64,000 nucleotides of DNA, taken from Chamaecrista fasciculata. Taxonomy: Eukaryota > Streptophyta > Magnoliopsida > Fabales > Fabaceae. Below, piece by piece: positions 21,690 to 32,539 of the stretch (the first letter of the stretch is position 1; every line of letters begins with the position of its first letter). Below the pieces are notes generated by a model. It searched no databases. It had not been told where the DNA came from and worked only from the letters and a program-made list of their open reading frames with translations. The stretch spans positions 1 to 64,000 of the forward strand of contig QANZ01006581.1 of assembly GCA_003254925.1 (NCBI GenBank). Direction: 5' to 3'. The translations under genes were made by a program, and so were the position numbers.

Positions 21690-22420
21690 AGTGAACATGT
21701 GGCGTCGTTGAGCTTTCCATGGAGTGAACCTGATGGTCGCGACAGAGACTCAAAAGCGAACGGTCGAAATGGGTAAACGACGACGGCGACAACGAGTTTT
21801 CATCATCAGTCGCAGGCATTATCTTGGAATTTCTTCAAAATCGAAAGAAACCCCAGACTTTCTCCCCCAATTCGAATTCGAACCCTAAGAAATGAATGAA
21901 TGTATCTCGCGACGCCCAAAATGGTTGTGAACTTGAAATCAAACCCAGAAATTGAAGAATCGAGCGAGAGAATGTTTAAGGATTTGAAGAATCGAGCCAT
22001 TTTGAAGTTTGAGGATTTTGTTGAAGCAGTAGGATCGGCGGTGAGGAATGAAAGATGAGAGAGGAATGAGGATGAAGATGAAGATGAAGAAATTAGAGTT
22101 CAGGGACTAAAATGTTTTTTTTAATTATGATTTAATAAATTGAGAATAATGGGATAAAATGAATGAACACAAATTAGATTTTTTTTTTTAGGGTTTTAGG
22201 GTTTTTAATACATTTAAGGACTAAATTGGAATGTTTGGAAAGGTTTTGGGATACTTTACAATTTTATTTTTAGGATTTGGGACTAAAATGAATGAAGAAG
22301 ATGAAAAAGATGAAGAAGAGGATTAAAAAAAGTTTTAGGGGATTTAGGGGTTTTGGGACCAAATTGCAAGAGAGTAGTTTTAATGAGGTGTCAAGTGGAA
22401 ATGAGTTGGATATTAATTTG
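21690..22420. repeat. Unclassified repetitive DNA right of the gap
   Basis: A CG-richer block at 21690-21900 passes into phrases such as 'agggactaaaatg' and 'gggaccaaattgcaag', typical of MULE-like foldback elements. The minus strand has short open frames here (21806-22000), but nothing recognisable as a gene. Confidence 0.35.
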
Positions 22421-22672
22421 AGCAAACCCCCTTTTTGGTCCCTCAATTGTTACTGAGTCGAGGATTTGGTCCCTCAACTAAGCATTTAACGGCCACCTAA
22501 GCAGATAACGGTGACACGTCATCACTTAACACCTCTATCACTAACGGACCAGACGGAGGGACCAAAACGTAAACGGGATTGTACAATTGAGGGACTGAGT
22601 TGTAGTTTCCCACAATTGAGGGACCGATTCCTCGACTCAGTAACAATTGAGGGACCAAAAAGGGGGTTTGCT
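22421..22672. mobile_element. Short foldback MITE
   Basis: About 250 bp with long inverted repeats starting GAGCAAACCCCCTTTTTGGTC and ending in the complement, sharing 'ccctcaattgttactgagtcgagga'. No clear target duplication was seen. Confidence 0.8.
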
Positions 22673-23897
22673 CTTTTATTTTTGGCCTGAAGTTATCAAC
22701 TTAGTTATTCACTCCTATAATGACTGCTGCTGCTTCACTCTTTATCATTGTGTGCTTATCGAAATTGATTTTTAATTTCAAATTGTTTTTGTTTTCTCTT
22801 TGACAAATCCAAAGCTCTATGATCCTCATGCAAAGTTTGAGTTTTGACCGATCTTCCTTTGACTAAGATAGTATCGAATATCGATCATTTTAAAGATATT
22901 TCTCGTTTTTCTAAAATAAAATATGTGAATGGTAGTCATCATTGTGGATTGAAGTTCAGATTATATTTTTCACAAATTAACAATGAAACTTAGGAAAAGA
23001 AAAAACAAAGCTTCTATGTGAGGAATGATTAAAAAAACTAAGCCCATAGCTGGACTAATGATTAGTTGAGATTGGTTAGTGACTCAGATTTTTTGAAGAA
23101 AATGAGTATTACTTTATAGTATAGTTCTTTTAAAATAAATAAAAACATCATACACTAAAAGCATCATACACTAAAAGAACAAAACATGCTTTATTTATGT
23201 AAGAATGGTTATGGAACTTTAATATTTTGACAAAAAAAAAAGTATTAACCGAAACAAAACATTTTCAAGAACATATTCATTTATTCATGTAAAGAATTTC
23301 GAATTTCAAACATCAAAATTTCTGAAAGTATAAAATTCTATCCTAATGTCGAACTTTGCTTGTGCTATGTGACTGAACATTAAACAAGCCAATGTTTAAT
23401 CATGATATTTTTCCCATTTTTATTGTCTTCTTTAATTTTATTTTCTGTTCAATCAAATAACTCCTCTTGTGATATCTCGCATAGTTTCAATCAGATCCAA
23501 ATATGTGTCATTTACTGGCTGTGCCATGACAATCTCAGTACTCCAATAAGAAAAACTGAATAATGCAAGAAAACAAAACAACAAAGAAAAAAAAAATGTC
23601 ATCTTCCAAACAATTCCTTACACTTCTACACAATTTATTTGTCAGTTTGTCACCAAATCAAATAATTCCTATTACAATATTCTTCTTTTCCACTTACTTG
23701 TCAGTTTGCCAATCAAATCAAATTCTTAGTACAATGCTCTTCTTTTCCAATGATCCTCCATAGTATTTCCCACCATTATTTTGTCCCAAACTGATACATG
23801 TATCTGTATAAGAAGAACACTTAGGCACCCAAATTACACTCCTTCCCTTCATTTTTTTCATTTGTTTAGCCTACTAACCAAAAAAAAAGAGGGGAGA
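22673..23897 (+). promoter_or_regulatory. Upstream region of the PADRE gene
   Basis: AT-rich intergenic DNA with no other gene visible. A near-duplicate phrase (aataattcctattacaatattcttcttttcc / aaattcttagtacaatgctcttcttttcc) lies at 23660-23750, just upstream. The ATG at 23898 follows an A-rich leader. Confidence 0.3.
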
Positions 23898-24605
23898 ATG
23901 AGAACTATCAGAAAAGAAAAGGGTGTCCTAAAATTGGTTCATCCTGGTAGATACATTGAAATTCTCAGAGAACCAGTGACAGCACAAGAAGTCATGAAAA
24001 GAAACCCCAGACACTGCATTACAAGACCAGATGTGTTTGAATTCCCATGGATTGTGGTTAAACCAGAGTCAATTTTGCTTCCCGGTAGAGTCTACTTCAT
24101 CGTTCCCTTTCGTACAATCTATAACTTGATAAAAACCAGAAATCCCTCCTCACAAAACCATCAAAATCCACATGGTCATCAACAAAATTCTCTTGTCTTG
24201 TATGCCAAGCATCAAACCCTCAAGCCATTCATCACGTGTGTACCTGGAAAAAAGAGTCTTTCCATTGAAAGTACAGTGCGAAAACAACCCCGAGTTGAGA
24301 TATTGAATATGACTAGATACATAGATACCCAGATGAGAATTGAACAGAAATTGCATGGAGAATCAATGAAAGACATGAGAGCTGACAATGCCTTAGACAA
24401 TAAGAAAGATGATACTTTAGAAATTGTGTCTAATGAACAAGCTACTAAGTTAAAGTCATGTTTTAGAAAAGCAGATAGCATTCGCCGGATGCTTGATCAC
24501 AAGGTATCTTTCTATTTACCGGTCGAAACAGAAGAGAAGCAAGAGGATTACAGTGAAGTTCTGCAAAATTTTCAGGCCTTTGAGATTGGTGATACCAGCA
24601 TATAG
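23898..24605 (+). CDS. PADRE (DUF4228) domain protein
   Basis: A single-exon 235-residue protein. The start MRTIRKEKGVLKLVHPGRY is preferred over an upstream in-frame ATG at 23781 because plant DUF4228 proteins begin just before the KLVHPGG-like stretch. Visible family landmarks: VLKLVHPGRYIEILREPVTA (about residues 9-28), the HCITRPDVF block (about 38-46) and the LLPGRVYFIVP signature (about 60-70). The C-terminal half is polar and poorly conserved. PADRE proteins are plant-specific and many are induced by pathogens or abiotic stress; their biochemical role is not established. No introns, no lesions. Confidence 0.9.
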   Translation: MRTIRKEKGVLKLVHPGRYIEILREPVTAQEVMKRNPRHCITRPDVFEFPWIVVKPESILLPGRVYFIVPFRTIYNLIKTRNPSSQNHQNPHGHQQNSLVLYAKHQTLKPFITCVPGKKSLSIESTVRKQPRVEILNMTRYIDTQMRIEQKLHGESMKDMRADNALDNKKDDTLEIVSNEQATKLKSCFRKADSIRRMLDHKVSFYLPVETEEKQEDYSEVLQNFQAFEIGDTSI

Positions 24606-25184
24606 TGAAGCATGTATCTTTTTTTTTTTTTTTCCTCCTCCTTCTGATATATTCTAATTATTGTAGCTCAAGTAAATGTCTATCAAGTTTGTTTTATGTG
24701 TCAAACTGGTAGCATATATGATGTATAATTCATCTTCTTTTTAATTCATACTCTGTTAAATGTGTGTACCATGATTGGTTTCTCCGCGAAGACGAAAGAA
24801 ATATACCGGAGTTATTCCCCGTGCTTACACGCTGATGCTGAGAGCTAAAGCAGAAACATCTCACTCTGGAACTGGCTCGTTGAGATCTGAAGGGTGAAGC
24901 AACCCACTCTCGTGGATTCATTCCCTGGCTCGTCAGGATCTGATAAACTCGTTCCCTGAGACCTGGGGAGGGAAGCAGTCGACTCCCCTGGCCAGATCTG
25001 CACAAGCCCCTTGCTTTCGGAGCTGTCTCCCCTCACATGGGGGCAAACGGTGGTCTCCAGATAAGTCACCCACTAAGCTCTCACCTTTGGCATTTCATAA
25101 GGACCTTTTTTGTCCACTTTCCACATGAGTCCATCTTGTGTACGTTTTGCTTGCCTGTAGAATGGTATATATGCATTTTTTGTG

Positions 25185-26075
25185 ACTTGGGGTCCCCTCC
25201 CCCTCGGACACTATCCGGGTTGGTAGATCCCCTCTTCGGAGACCTTCCAGGATTGGGAACACCCTTTCGGACACCCTCCAGGACCGGCAATACGCCTCCT
25301 CGGACACTCTCCGGATTGGTGGACCCTCCTCGGATTCTCTCTGGGATTGGTGGATCCCTCCGCGGATTCCCTCCAGGGTTGGCGGACACCCCGTATCCGG
25401 CTCCGTCCCCCGAACTGTTGTTCTCTGACTTTTTCAGTCATCATCTCCAAAACTTTATTTGCACATACGCATGTATTTTGTGACAAAGGGGTCCCCTCCC
25501 CCCCGGACACTATCCGGGTTGGTAGATCCCCTCCTCGGAGATCCTCCAGGATTGCGAACACCTTTTCGGACATTCTCCAGGACTGGCAATACGCCTCCTC
25601 GGACACCCTCCGGATTGGTGGACCCTCCTCGGACGCTCTCTGGGGTTGGCGGAACCCTTCTCGGATCCTCTCCAGGTGTGGCGGATACCCCCACGTCAGA
25701 CCCCTCACTCCGAGTGGCTGCTCTGATTTTTTCCAATCATCCGAGTCATGCTCTAAACATCATGTTTATAACAATCTTGACTGCAAAAAGTGCCATGACA
25801 AACCCGCCGAGAGGTGGAATAGTGCTCTTCCATTTTTGCAGGACTCAGAGGAATACGACTCACGAGGAAAATCCAGTTGTTTCCCTCACGCTCTCCAGGC
25901 TTGGTGGATACCCCCCTCAGACACCCTCCAGGATCGACGGACACCACCTCGGACACCCTCCAGGACTGGCGTTACGCCTCCTCGGACACTCTCCAGGGTT
26001 GGTGGCCCCCTCCTCGGACATTCTCTAGGGTCGGTGGATACCTCCTCGGATACCCTCCAGGAGCGGGGGCTAAAC
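25185..26075. repeat. Degenerate tandem array (short units, 298-bp higher order)
   Basis: Short units of about 27-30 bp built on 'tcggacactctccagg-ttggtgga' repeat many times. A higher-order copy is evident: 25189 onward and 25487 onward align for over 150 bp (offset 298), including the flanking 'tttgtgac...ggggtcccctccc'. A third, more diverged block runs 25885-26075. Open frames here on both strands are by-products of the low stop-codon content. Confidence 0.88.
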
Positions 26076-27205
26076 AGTGTACTCCAGAACGACAAAGAAG
26101 ACTGTCCAATTGTACACACATGATTGCAATGCTGTAACGTAACTGTTTGTATTTTAACATAGCGTGCACACTCTTGTTCATATGATAATGCTAATCAAAA
26201 TTGTCATTCTTTGATTTACTAAACACAGCTTCTATAGTGTTGCCTCCAGCACCTCAGCTACGTTTATTTAATCACCCCTCCATGAGGGCGACAGACCTAG
26301 CCTCTCCCGAAGAGCAATAGGGCAACCGCTGCCCAATGGCTAATCCCCTCCAGTCGGAGGATGGCTTACCCCCTCCAAGTCGGAGGATGAGGAGAAACGC
26401 ATTCACGCCTCTCCCCCATGCGAGCATCCGCTTGCCCTTACCGGCAGAAGTGCATCCGCGCTTCTTCGACGACGGAGCATCCGCTCCATTAAACAGGCGG
26501 GGGGTGATGCGCCCCCATGCCTTCACAAGGGCCACAGCGCCCTGCGGGTCAGGAGTTACCCGCCGGCTAGCCTACGTTGCCGGAAACCCAGGAGGAAAAC
26601 GAAAGCAACGCAATACAAGTCCTATACAAAGGACACTGAGCTCATACACTAATACCGGCTAGGTCCCCCCGGACAACGCCGCCAAGCAGTTCCCTCCCCC
26701 GGGAGAAAAAAGGAAATAGCCTCCTCGAAGGCGCCAACCCCTCGGGTTAGGCCCTCAGTCCCTCACCATCTGCCAGGGAGACAAGACCCCCAGCATACAC
26801 GAGCGAAGAAAATCATCTTCCTAACCCGGGAAGCATGACAACACTCAAGAAACACTTGTCTCCACGACATCATTCGGGAAACTTTACTCAAAGTTTAACG
26901 GAGGCCCAGTCTCCCCTCGTTATCGCCTTTTCTCTTTCTGTTGTGAAAGAGAAAACAGGCACTCCATTCTCCGGATAGCCAAGGAAAGAACAACGTGACT
27001 CACATTTGGCGACACGCCATTGCTAATAAGCCTTACACGCTATAACGCAAGCAAATAACAGAAATAGCACCCAACGGTTTAACGCAAGCCTTACACTCCA
27101 TTATATGGACGAATATTATGTACAAAGTCATCAACTTACAAATTTACAAAGTTCATTACATCAAGAAGGGGGAAGGGGGTTACAAGTGTTTACAGCAAAT
27201 AACAT
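26076..27205. other. Non-coding GC-rich stretch of the same element
   Basis: Beyond the stop of the minus-strand gene the sequence stays moderately GC-rich, with no tandem structure and no recognisable coding region. 26330-26400 has two close copies of 'cccctccagtcggaggatg'. It probably holds the 3' UTR of the minus-strand gene. Confidence 0.5.
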
Positions 27206-30200
27206 TCACACACCCCCCGGCGGCAACACAGGGTCATCGACAAGGTAGTCGTCGGTCGAACAGTCAGTCGGCTCGGGACCCTTCGGAGGGCCCTCACCTC
27301 CATCTTCCCTATCACCATCCTCATCGAACAAACCTAACCCAGGTCTTCCTCCCTGGGGAGACGGAGAGACACCCGTAGTGGTCGTGGGAGCACTCGGGAC
27401 GTTCACCAACACGCCGAGCAGCATCCTCCCCACGTCCAACTTGCCACTTGAGGATTCCCCTCTCTCCATTGGGTCAGCAGGGCGTTCCGGGCATCTCTCC
27501 AGGGGACGGACCCGGTCAACGATTACGCCGTTGGCCACCTCCCGCATAGGATGCACTTCATCCAGACTCCGGGCAGCCTCCGGATAAAAATGAACTACTT
27601 GCCTCACCCCGTTGATGAAGCCCTTCTCATAGAAACACTTCCCCTCCCAGGAAAGCTGAGCCCTTTCATTCTCCAGGGTCTCCTCCAGTCTCCTGGTCAT
27701 GGCGTCAAGTGACATGCTATGCGTCGTTGCCATCCGGCCCATGACGGCTTCGTGATCACGTTTGAGCTCATTGATAGCAGCAGAGTGCTCCCGTCGGAGA
27801 GCATCCATCTCCGCCTCCCGGCGACCCCGCTGGACACTTAACTCTTCGGCAGCCACCCGTGCTGCTTCTTCCCTCTCGGCGCGAATTGCCTCGAGACGAG
27901 TCTCAAACGACTCCCGCTCGGAGGCCAGAGCACTCTCAGCTGCACTTTTTTCTCCTCGGAGTCTATCCAGCGCCGACTCATAGTCCCCCACAAGACGCTC
28001 AAGCTCTTTCCCATGCTCCTCCGCTTGGGCCCGTAGCAGTTCGTCAACCTTGGACACCCCCACAGCACGGGCATCCTCCAACTGCTTCCCCATTTCCCCT
28101 TTCTCGGCGGTAAGCTCCGCCACCCGCCCCTCCAAGAGGGCAACCTTCTTCTCAGATTCGGCCAGCAGAGCCTTGTGCCTAGTATTCCTACCCCGGATGT
28201 CCTCGAACTGCTGGTAAAGCACTGCTATCCGGCGACAGGACTCTAATCCGTGTTTAAGGGCATCGGCAGCAACATCCCGAGGAAGTTTGGCCACCATGTC
28301 ATCCATGTGGTCTTTGCCGCCTTTCGTACAAGAGGCCTCCATGAACAAGAAGGGGTTGATACTGCTGCCCAAGATGTCTGCTGGCAGCACTCCCCCCCTC
28401 GTCGACGGCTGAGGATACCGATTGTGCAAAACATCTAAAGGTTCCGCCACCGCCCCACGTGACGGTCCCGCGTCAGAGCCGCCGTTACCCCCTCCCGGAG
28501 CAACTTTCTCCCCACCAACAGAAACTCCGCCCCCCTGTGGCGAAGTCGTGCCACCAGCTGGAGGAACCATCCCCCCGGGCACAGTTGTAGCCACCCCGGT
28601 AGCCTGGGCCCCTTCACTTTCTCCAGCAACTGGAGGGATCAAACCCCCGGACAGAGTTGCGGCCATCCCAGCATCCGGACCCCTCTCATCTGCTTGGCTT
28701 TTGTTCCCTCCCTCCCGTGGTGGTGACGGTGTGTTCCCCCCGGCAACCAGGTTGTCACCCTCAGGCGAAGAGGGAGCCTCCTCAGTGACTAAGTCTTCAC
28801 CCTCCGATGACAGATTTCCCCCCCCATCAGCAGGCAAGTCTTCACCCTCTGGAGAGGTAGCAACCTCCTCGATAACCGGCAGCACACTTGGTGGAGGAAC
28901 CCCTCCCTCCTCAACTGGTGGGATGTTGGAAGTCCCACTCCCACCCACCAACTGACTTATAGTCAGCGAGTCCTCCTCGCCGGATGACGATGCACTGTCT
29001 ACTTCAATGGGCCCCTCGTCGACCTTCTCCCCGGCATCGTCGCTGCCCTCCAAGGCAGCCGGACTGCCCGACGACCCCCTTGGAGCCGAATAGTACTGGG
29101 ATGACACCCGTGGCCTCAGTGCTGCGTTGGGATCCTCCTCAATGTCATCCTCGTCGGGATACAAGATTAGCTTAGGCCTCTTCACGGGAGGACCCTCCTC
29201 CGAAGAAGAACCGCGAGCAATGGGCCTCGCCATGGCAGTAAAAGCAACCACGGAGGCAACAGTCACCCCACGCTTCAGTGCTCGAGAGGCACCCCTCCCA
29301 AGCGGACTCCCAGCAGAAACATTCCTTTCTCTCTTCTTCTTCTTCGGAGGAGAAGCATCCCTACCACCCTCCGCAGTCGCAGGGGGAAGGAGGGGCAGGC
29401 GGAGGGTGTCCTCGGAGGCAGGTATCACGAATCTGCCACAACAAGAGGTGGCCTTGGTAAAGTACTCCAGCCGCCCCCGGAAGCCAAGGTGATGCATCAC
29501 TGATACAATAAACCAGATACAGGGCAATCAGGCAAAGTAAACACAGAAAGAGAGAGCTAAAAAGGAAAACAGAACATCGCTAACTGACACTTACCCCATG
29601 TCTTGTAATCATTGCCATCCTGCTTCGCCGCCGTTAACAGCAACCTGACGGCATGGTGCTCCTCGGGGCTCAAGCTCTCCCTCGCCAACGCCCTCTGCCC
29701 AACAATGGGCTCCGACCAGGACAGCGGAAACCGAGGATAACCCTCGCCATCCAAATACCACGGGCGCCGATCAGCCGGCTCCCAGGAAACGAAGAAATGG
29801 TAGTTCGTCCATTTCTTCACACTGCTAACATTAGCAGACAAAACACTATACCTGTTGGGCTTGTTCATGCAATGGAGGCTCACCCACCCTCCATTTTTAC
29901 ACTCCACCCGGTACGCCCAGAATAAGACCTTCACGGTCAGCTCCACCTCCAGCTCCGCCGCCACATTCTGAAGAATGGCGAGAAGCCGCCACGAGTTAGG
30001 ATGCAGTTGAGCCGGAGAGCAGTTCATGTAGTTCAGGACTTCCATCTCGAAGTCCGAGAAGGGAAACCGTATTCCCACATTCTGGAGGACATACTCATTG
30101 AACAAGAAGCCCCCCTCGTGAGCGAAGCCGTACCTGTCGCTGCCGAAGCCCTCGATGCCCTCTTCAATGTGACGGGCAACGTGCCCCAGCACCCTCATCG

Positions 30201-30600
30201 GAGTACCCGGAGCGAAGAATGTCTCGTTCAAAGTTGCCAGTTCGGCAGCGTTTGCGAACTGAGATCTCTCCAACTGGATTTTGGGGTCGATGGGTACATT
30301 ACAAGGCAGTCCCTGTGGTGATGCCCAGGCCACTACACCCCGGGCACGACACAAGGCCTCGGCGCCGTCAGCCTCCGCGCGCATCAACTTTGACTGAATA
30401 CTCCACCACAGGTCGGGCTCCATGGTGGGACCCCCCCAGCCCGTCTTCATGTCTTTTCTCTCGTTTACCGTGTACCCTCTCTTCACGGCAGTTACCGGGT
30501 CAAGGTAACGAGCGACTGGGATCCCGTCATCAGGAATCGATGACGAAGCTCCACCCTTCCCCCTCTTGTGGCTCGGAATCTTCTTCGAAGGCTTCACCAT
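27206..30600 (-). CDS. Putative gypsy-type transposon protein with coiled coil, spliced
   Basis: Minus strand: exon 1 30600-29595 and exon 2 29499-27206, joined by a 95-nt intron (29594-29500) with GTAAGT donor and ATCAG acceptor that restores frame; 1,099 residues. The N-terminal part holds the conserved block of the 'putative gypsy type transposon' family (PF04195-like): FLFNEYVLQNVGIRFPFSDF followed by a PAQLHPNSWR motif. The middle is Pro/Ser/Glu/Gly low complexity (about 28400-29100). The C-terminal third is a long Glu/Lys/Arg/Ala heptad coiled coil (about 27640-28300). Such ORFs are carried by large plant retroelements, commonly antisense to pol; their function is unknown. The start MVKPSKK follows a TATA box by 135 bases; an in-frame upstream ATG at 30702 is less likely because it lies at or near the expected transcription start. 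Confidence 0.75.
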
Positions 30601-30734
30601 TTTTGCTGGTAATAGCTTGCTCGAGTTTTGGCTTTTGGGTTTTCTCTGAGGAAATCGCAAGGTCTGGCTTTTTGGTTTTTCTCTCTGAAGAAATCGTGGC
30701 AAACGAAAATTTGGGAAAGAGGGGGAAATGGTGG

Positions 30735-30742
30735 TTTATAAA
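30735..30742 (-). promoter_or_regulatory. TATA box for the minus-strand transposon gene
   Basis: TTTATAAA in the context CCCTTTATAAACCACC on the minus strand, 135 bases before the ATG at 30600. This would place transcription start near 30705 and give a 5' leader of about 105 nt. Confidence 0.6.
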
Positions 30743-30899
30743 GGGCCGTGCGAAAATTCAAAAAATAACGCAGGCAGTTGAAAAGACCCTGCCAACGCCA
30801 GCAACTTGGGAAACCGAAAAACTTCCTCCACACATTTCTCGTTTCCCATGCCACGTGTCATCCAAAACTTTCCAGCTTCCACGGAAAGAAGTCCAAAAG

Positions 30900-31250
30900 A
30901 CTCAGGGTATTCGGAGACCGAATGCACACCCCTCGTAATCATCCCCCGGAAACCGATGGCGCGGACACCCCCTCGGACCAGTGGTATACATCCCTCGGAA
31001 GCCGATGGCGCGGACTCCCCCTCGGACCTTTTTGGAGGGACCAGTGGTATACACCCCTCGGAATTAATATCAGAACACCAGGGGCACTCGGCGAGGAAGC
31101 AACCCAAGCAGGTTCCCTCCCACTCGAGCATTTAATGCCAAGATATTGGCATTAAATGCAAGGATCCGTGGTAGCATGTGACAGGACAGAAAGGACGTAC
31201 GGAAGTATTACTCAGCCCCCTGCGCGCAGACCAAGCAAAGAAAAGCACTC
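30900..31250. repeat. Short repeats and inverted repeat upstream of the minus-strand gene
   Basis: Two diverged units of 'agccgatggcgcggac-ccccctcgga' and 'gaccagtggtatacaccc' lie at 30950-31065. 31130-31155 is a short inverted repeat (gcatttaatgccaag / ggcattaaatgcaag). Related sequence (cattaaat..., gcatttaatgcgaagatcctc) occurs at 40660-40705. Confidence 0.65.
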
Positions 31251-31454
31251 TTAGCCATCACTGACAACCGAGTGGGAAGGTTGGAAATCCCACCGTACCC
31301 CGGCAGTGGTAGCTGTCACGTCAAAAGGCAGAAAGCTACACCAACTCCCTTTTTCCTCACACATCCCGAGAACACCCCTGACACCACAGGGAGACCTCGT
31401 ACGAACATGAGACAAAAGGGAAGGAAGACAAGAAGAGGAAAGGAGAACCTTTCT

Positions 31455-31914
31455 AGGGATCTCCTCCCACTCAGACCCGACGCCAGGAGCAGACTGGCAG
31501 GGTCCCCTCCCGCGTTCCTCGGACCTTTTGGTGGGACTAGTGATATACACCCTTTTGCCCTCAGGGTCCTCTCCCACTCAGACCCGACGCCAGGAGCAGA
31601 CTGGCAGGGTCCCCTCCCGCGTTCCTCGGACCTTTCGGTGGGACTAGTGATATACACCCTTTTGCCCTCAGGGTCCTCTCCCACTCAGACCCGACGCCAG
31701 GAGCAGACTGGCAGGGTCCCCTCCCGCGTTCCTCGGACCTTTCGGTGGGACTAGTGATATACACCCTTTTGCCCTCAGGGTCCTCTCCCACTCAGACCCG
31801 ACGCCAGGAGCAGACTGGCAGGGTCCCCTCCCGCGTTCCTCGGACCTTTCGGTGGGACTAGTGATATACATCCTTTTGCCCTCAGGGTCCTCTCCCACTC
31901 AGACCCGACGCCAG
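31455..31914. repeat. 107-bp tandem repeat array running into a gap
   Basis: At least four near-identical units with 107-bp period, containing 'cagacccgacgccaggagc', 'cgcgttcctcggaccttt' and 'gggactagtgatatacaccc'. The array ends at the N gap, which very likely conceals more units. Units differ by only single bases, implying recent amplification. Confidence 0.95.
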
Positions 31915-32539
31915 NNNNNNNNNNNNNNNNNNNNNNNNNNNNNNNNNNNNNNNNNNNNNNNNNNNNNNNNNNNNNNNNNNNNNNNNNNNNNNNNNNNNNN
32001 NNNNNNNNNNNNNNNNNNNNNNNNNNNNNNNNNNNNNNNNNNNNNNNNNNNNNNNNNNNNNNNNNNNNNNNNNNNNNNNNNNNNNNNNNNNNNNNNNNNN
32101 NNNNNNNNNNNNNNNNNNNNNNNNNNNNNNNNNNNNNNNNNNNNNNNNNNNNNNNNNNNNNNNNNNNNNNNNNNNNNNNNNNNNNNNNNNNNNNNNNNNN
32201 NNNNNNNNNNNNNNNNNNNNNNNNNNNNNNNNNNNNNNNNNNNNNNNNNNNNNNNNNNNNNNNNNNNNNNNNNNNNNNNNNNNNNNNNNNNNNNNNNNNN
32301 NNNNNNNNNNNNNNNNNNNNNNNNNNNNNNNNNNNNNNNNNNNNNNNNNNNNNNNNNNNNNNNNNNNNNNNNNNNNNNNNNNNNNNNNNNNNNNNNNNNN
32401 NNNNNNNNNNNNNNNNNNNNNNNNNNNNNNNNNNNNNNNNNNNNNNNNNNNNNNNNNNNNNNNNNNNNNNNNNNNNNNNNNNNNNNNNNNNNNNNNNNNN
32501 NNNNNNNNNNNNNNNNNNNNNNNNNNNNNNNNNNNNNNN
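31915..32539. other. Assembly gap (625 N)
   Basis: Unsequenced; it begins inside the 107-bp repeat array and ends in a TA microsatellite, both hard to assemble. Confidence 1.

Larger units (their letters stand above)
24770..31914 (+). mobile_element. GC-rich Tat-like gypsy 3' region (putative)
   Basis: Compared with the AT-rich DNA on both sides this block is strikingly GC-rich. It contains a degenerate array at 25185-26075, a minus-strand spliced transposon gene at 27206-30600 and a 107-bp array from about 31455 into a gap. Tat-lineage gypsy retrotransposons are known for tandem repeats in their 3' untranslated region and for an extra ORF, often antisense, beyond pol. The U3-like motif 'gggac-agtg-tataca-ccc' at 30980-31060 and in the 107-bp units recurs at 40370-40600 in an LTR-like block. 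No pol, PBS or paired LTR is visible, so the assignment rests on layout and boundaries are approximate. Confidence 0.55.

Noticed and set aside
20683..21819. Long open frames on both strands across 20683-21819
   Set aside because: They consist almost entirely of N from the assembly gap.
25037..26181. Several overlapping open frames with Arg/Gly/Pro/Ser repeats
   Set aside because: They arise from a GC-rich tandem array with few stop codons; frames are open on both strands and there is no conserved domain.
28422..28955. 177-codon plus-strand Pro-rich frame
   Set aside because: Complement of the low-complexity Pro/Ser/Glu region of the minus-strand gene.
30219..30938. 239-codon plus-strand open frame
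   Set aside because: Shadow of the minus-strand transposon gene; the minus strand has the conserved domain, intron and TATA box.
31272..31898. Repeated open frames beginning MGEDPEGKR
   Set aside because: Each is one 107-bp repeat unit translated; the 107-bp period is not a multiple of three, so no consistent protein repeat exists.
31455..31914. CRISPR-like appearance of regularly spaced repeats
   Set aside because: Units are fully contiguous near-identical 107-mers without variable spacers, in a eukaryotic nuclear genome.
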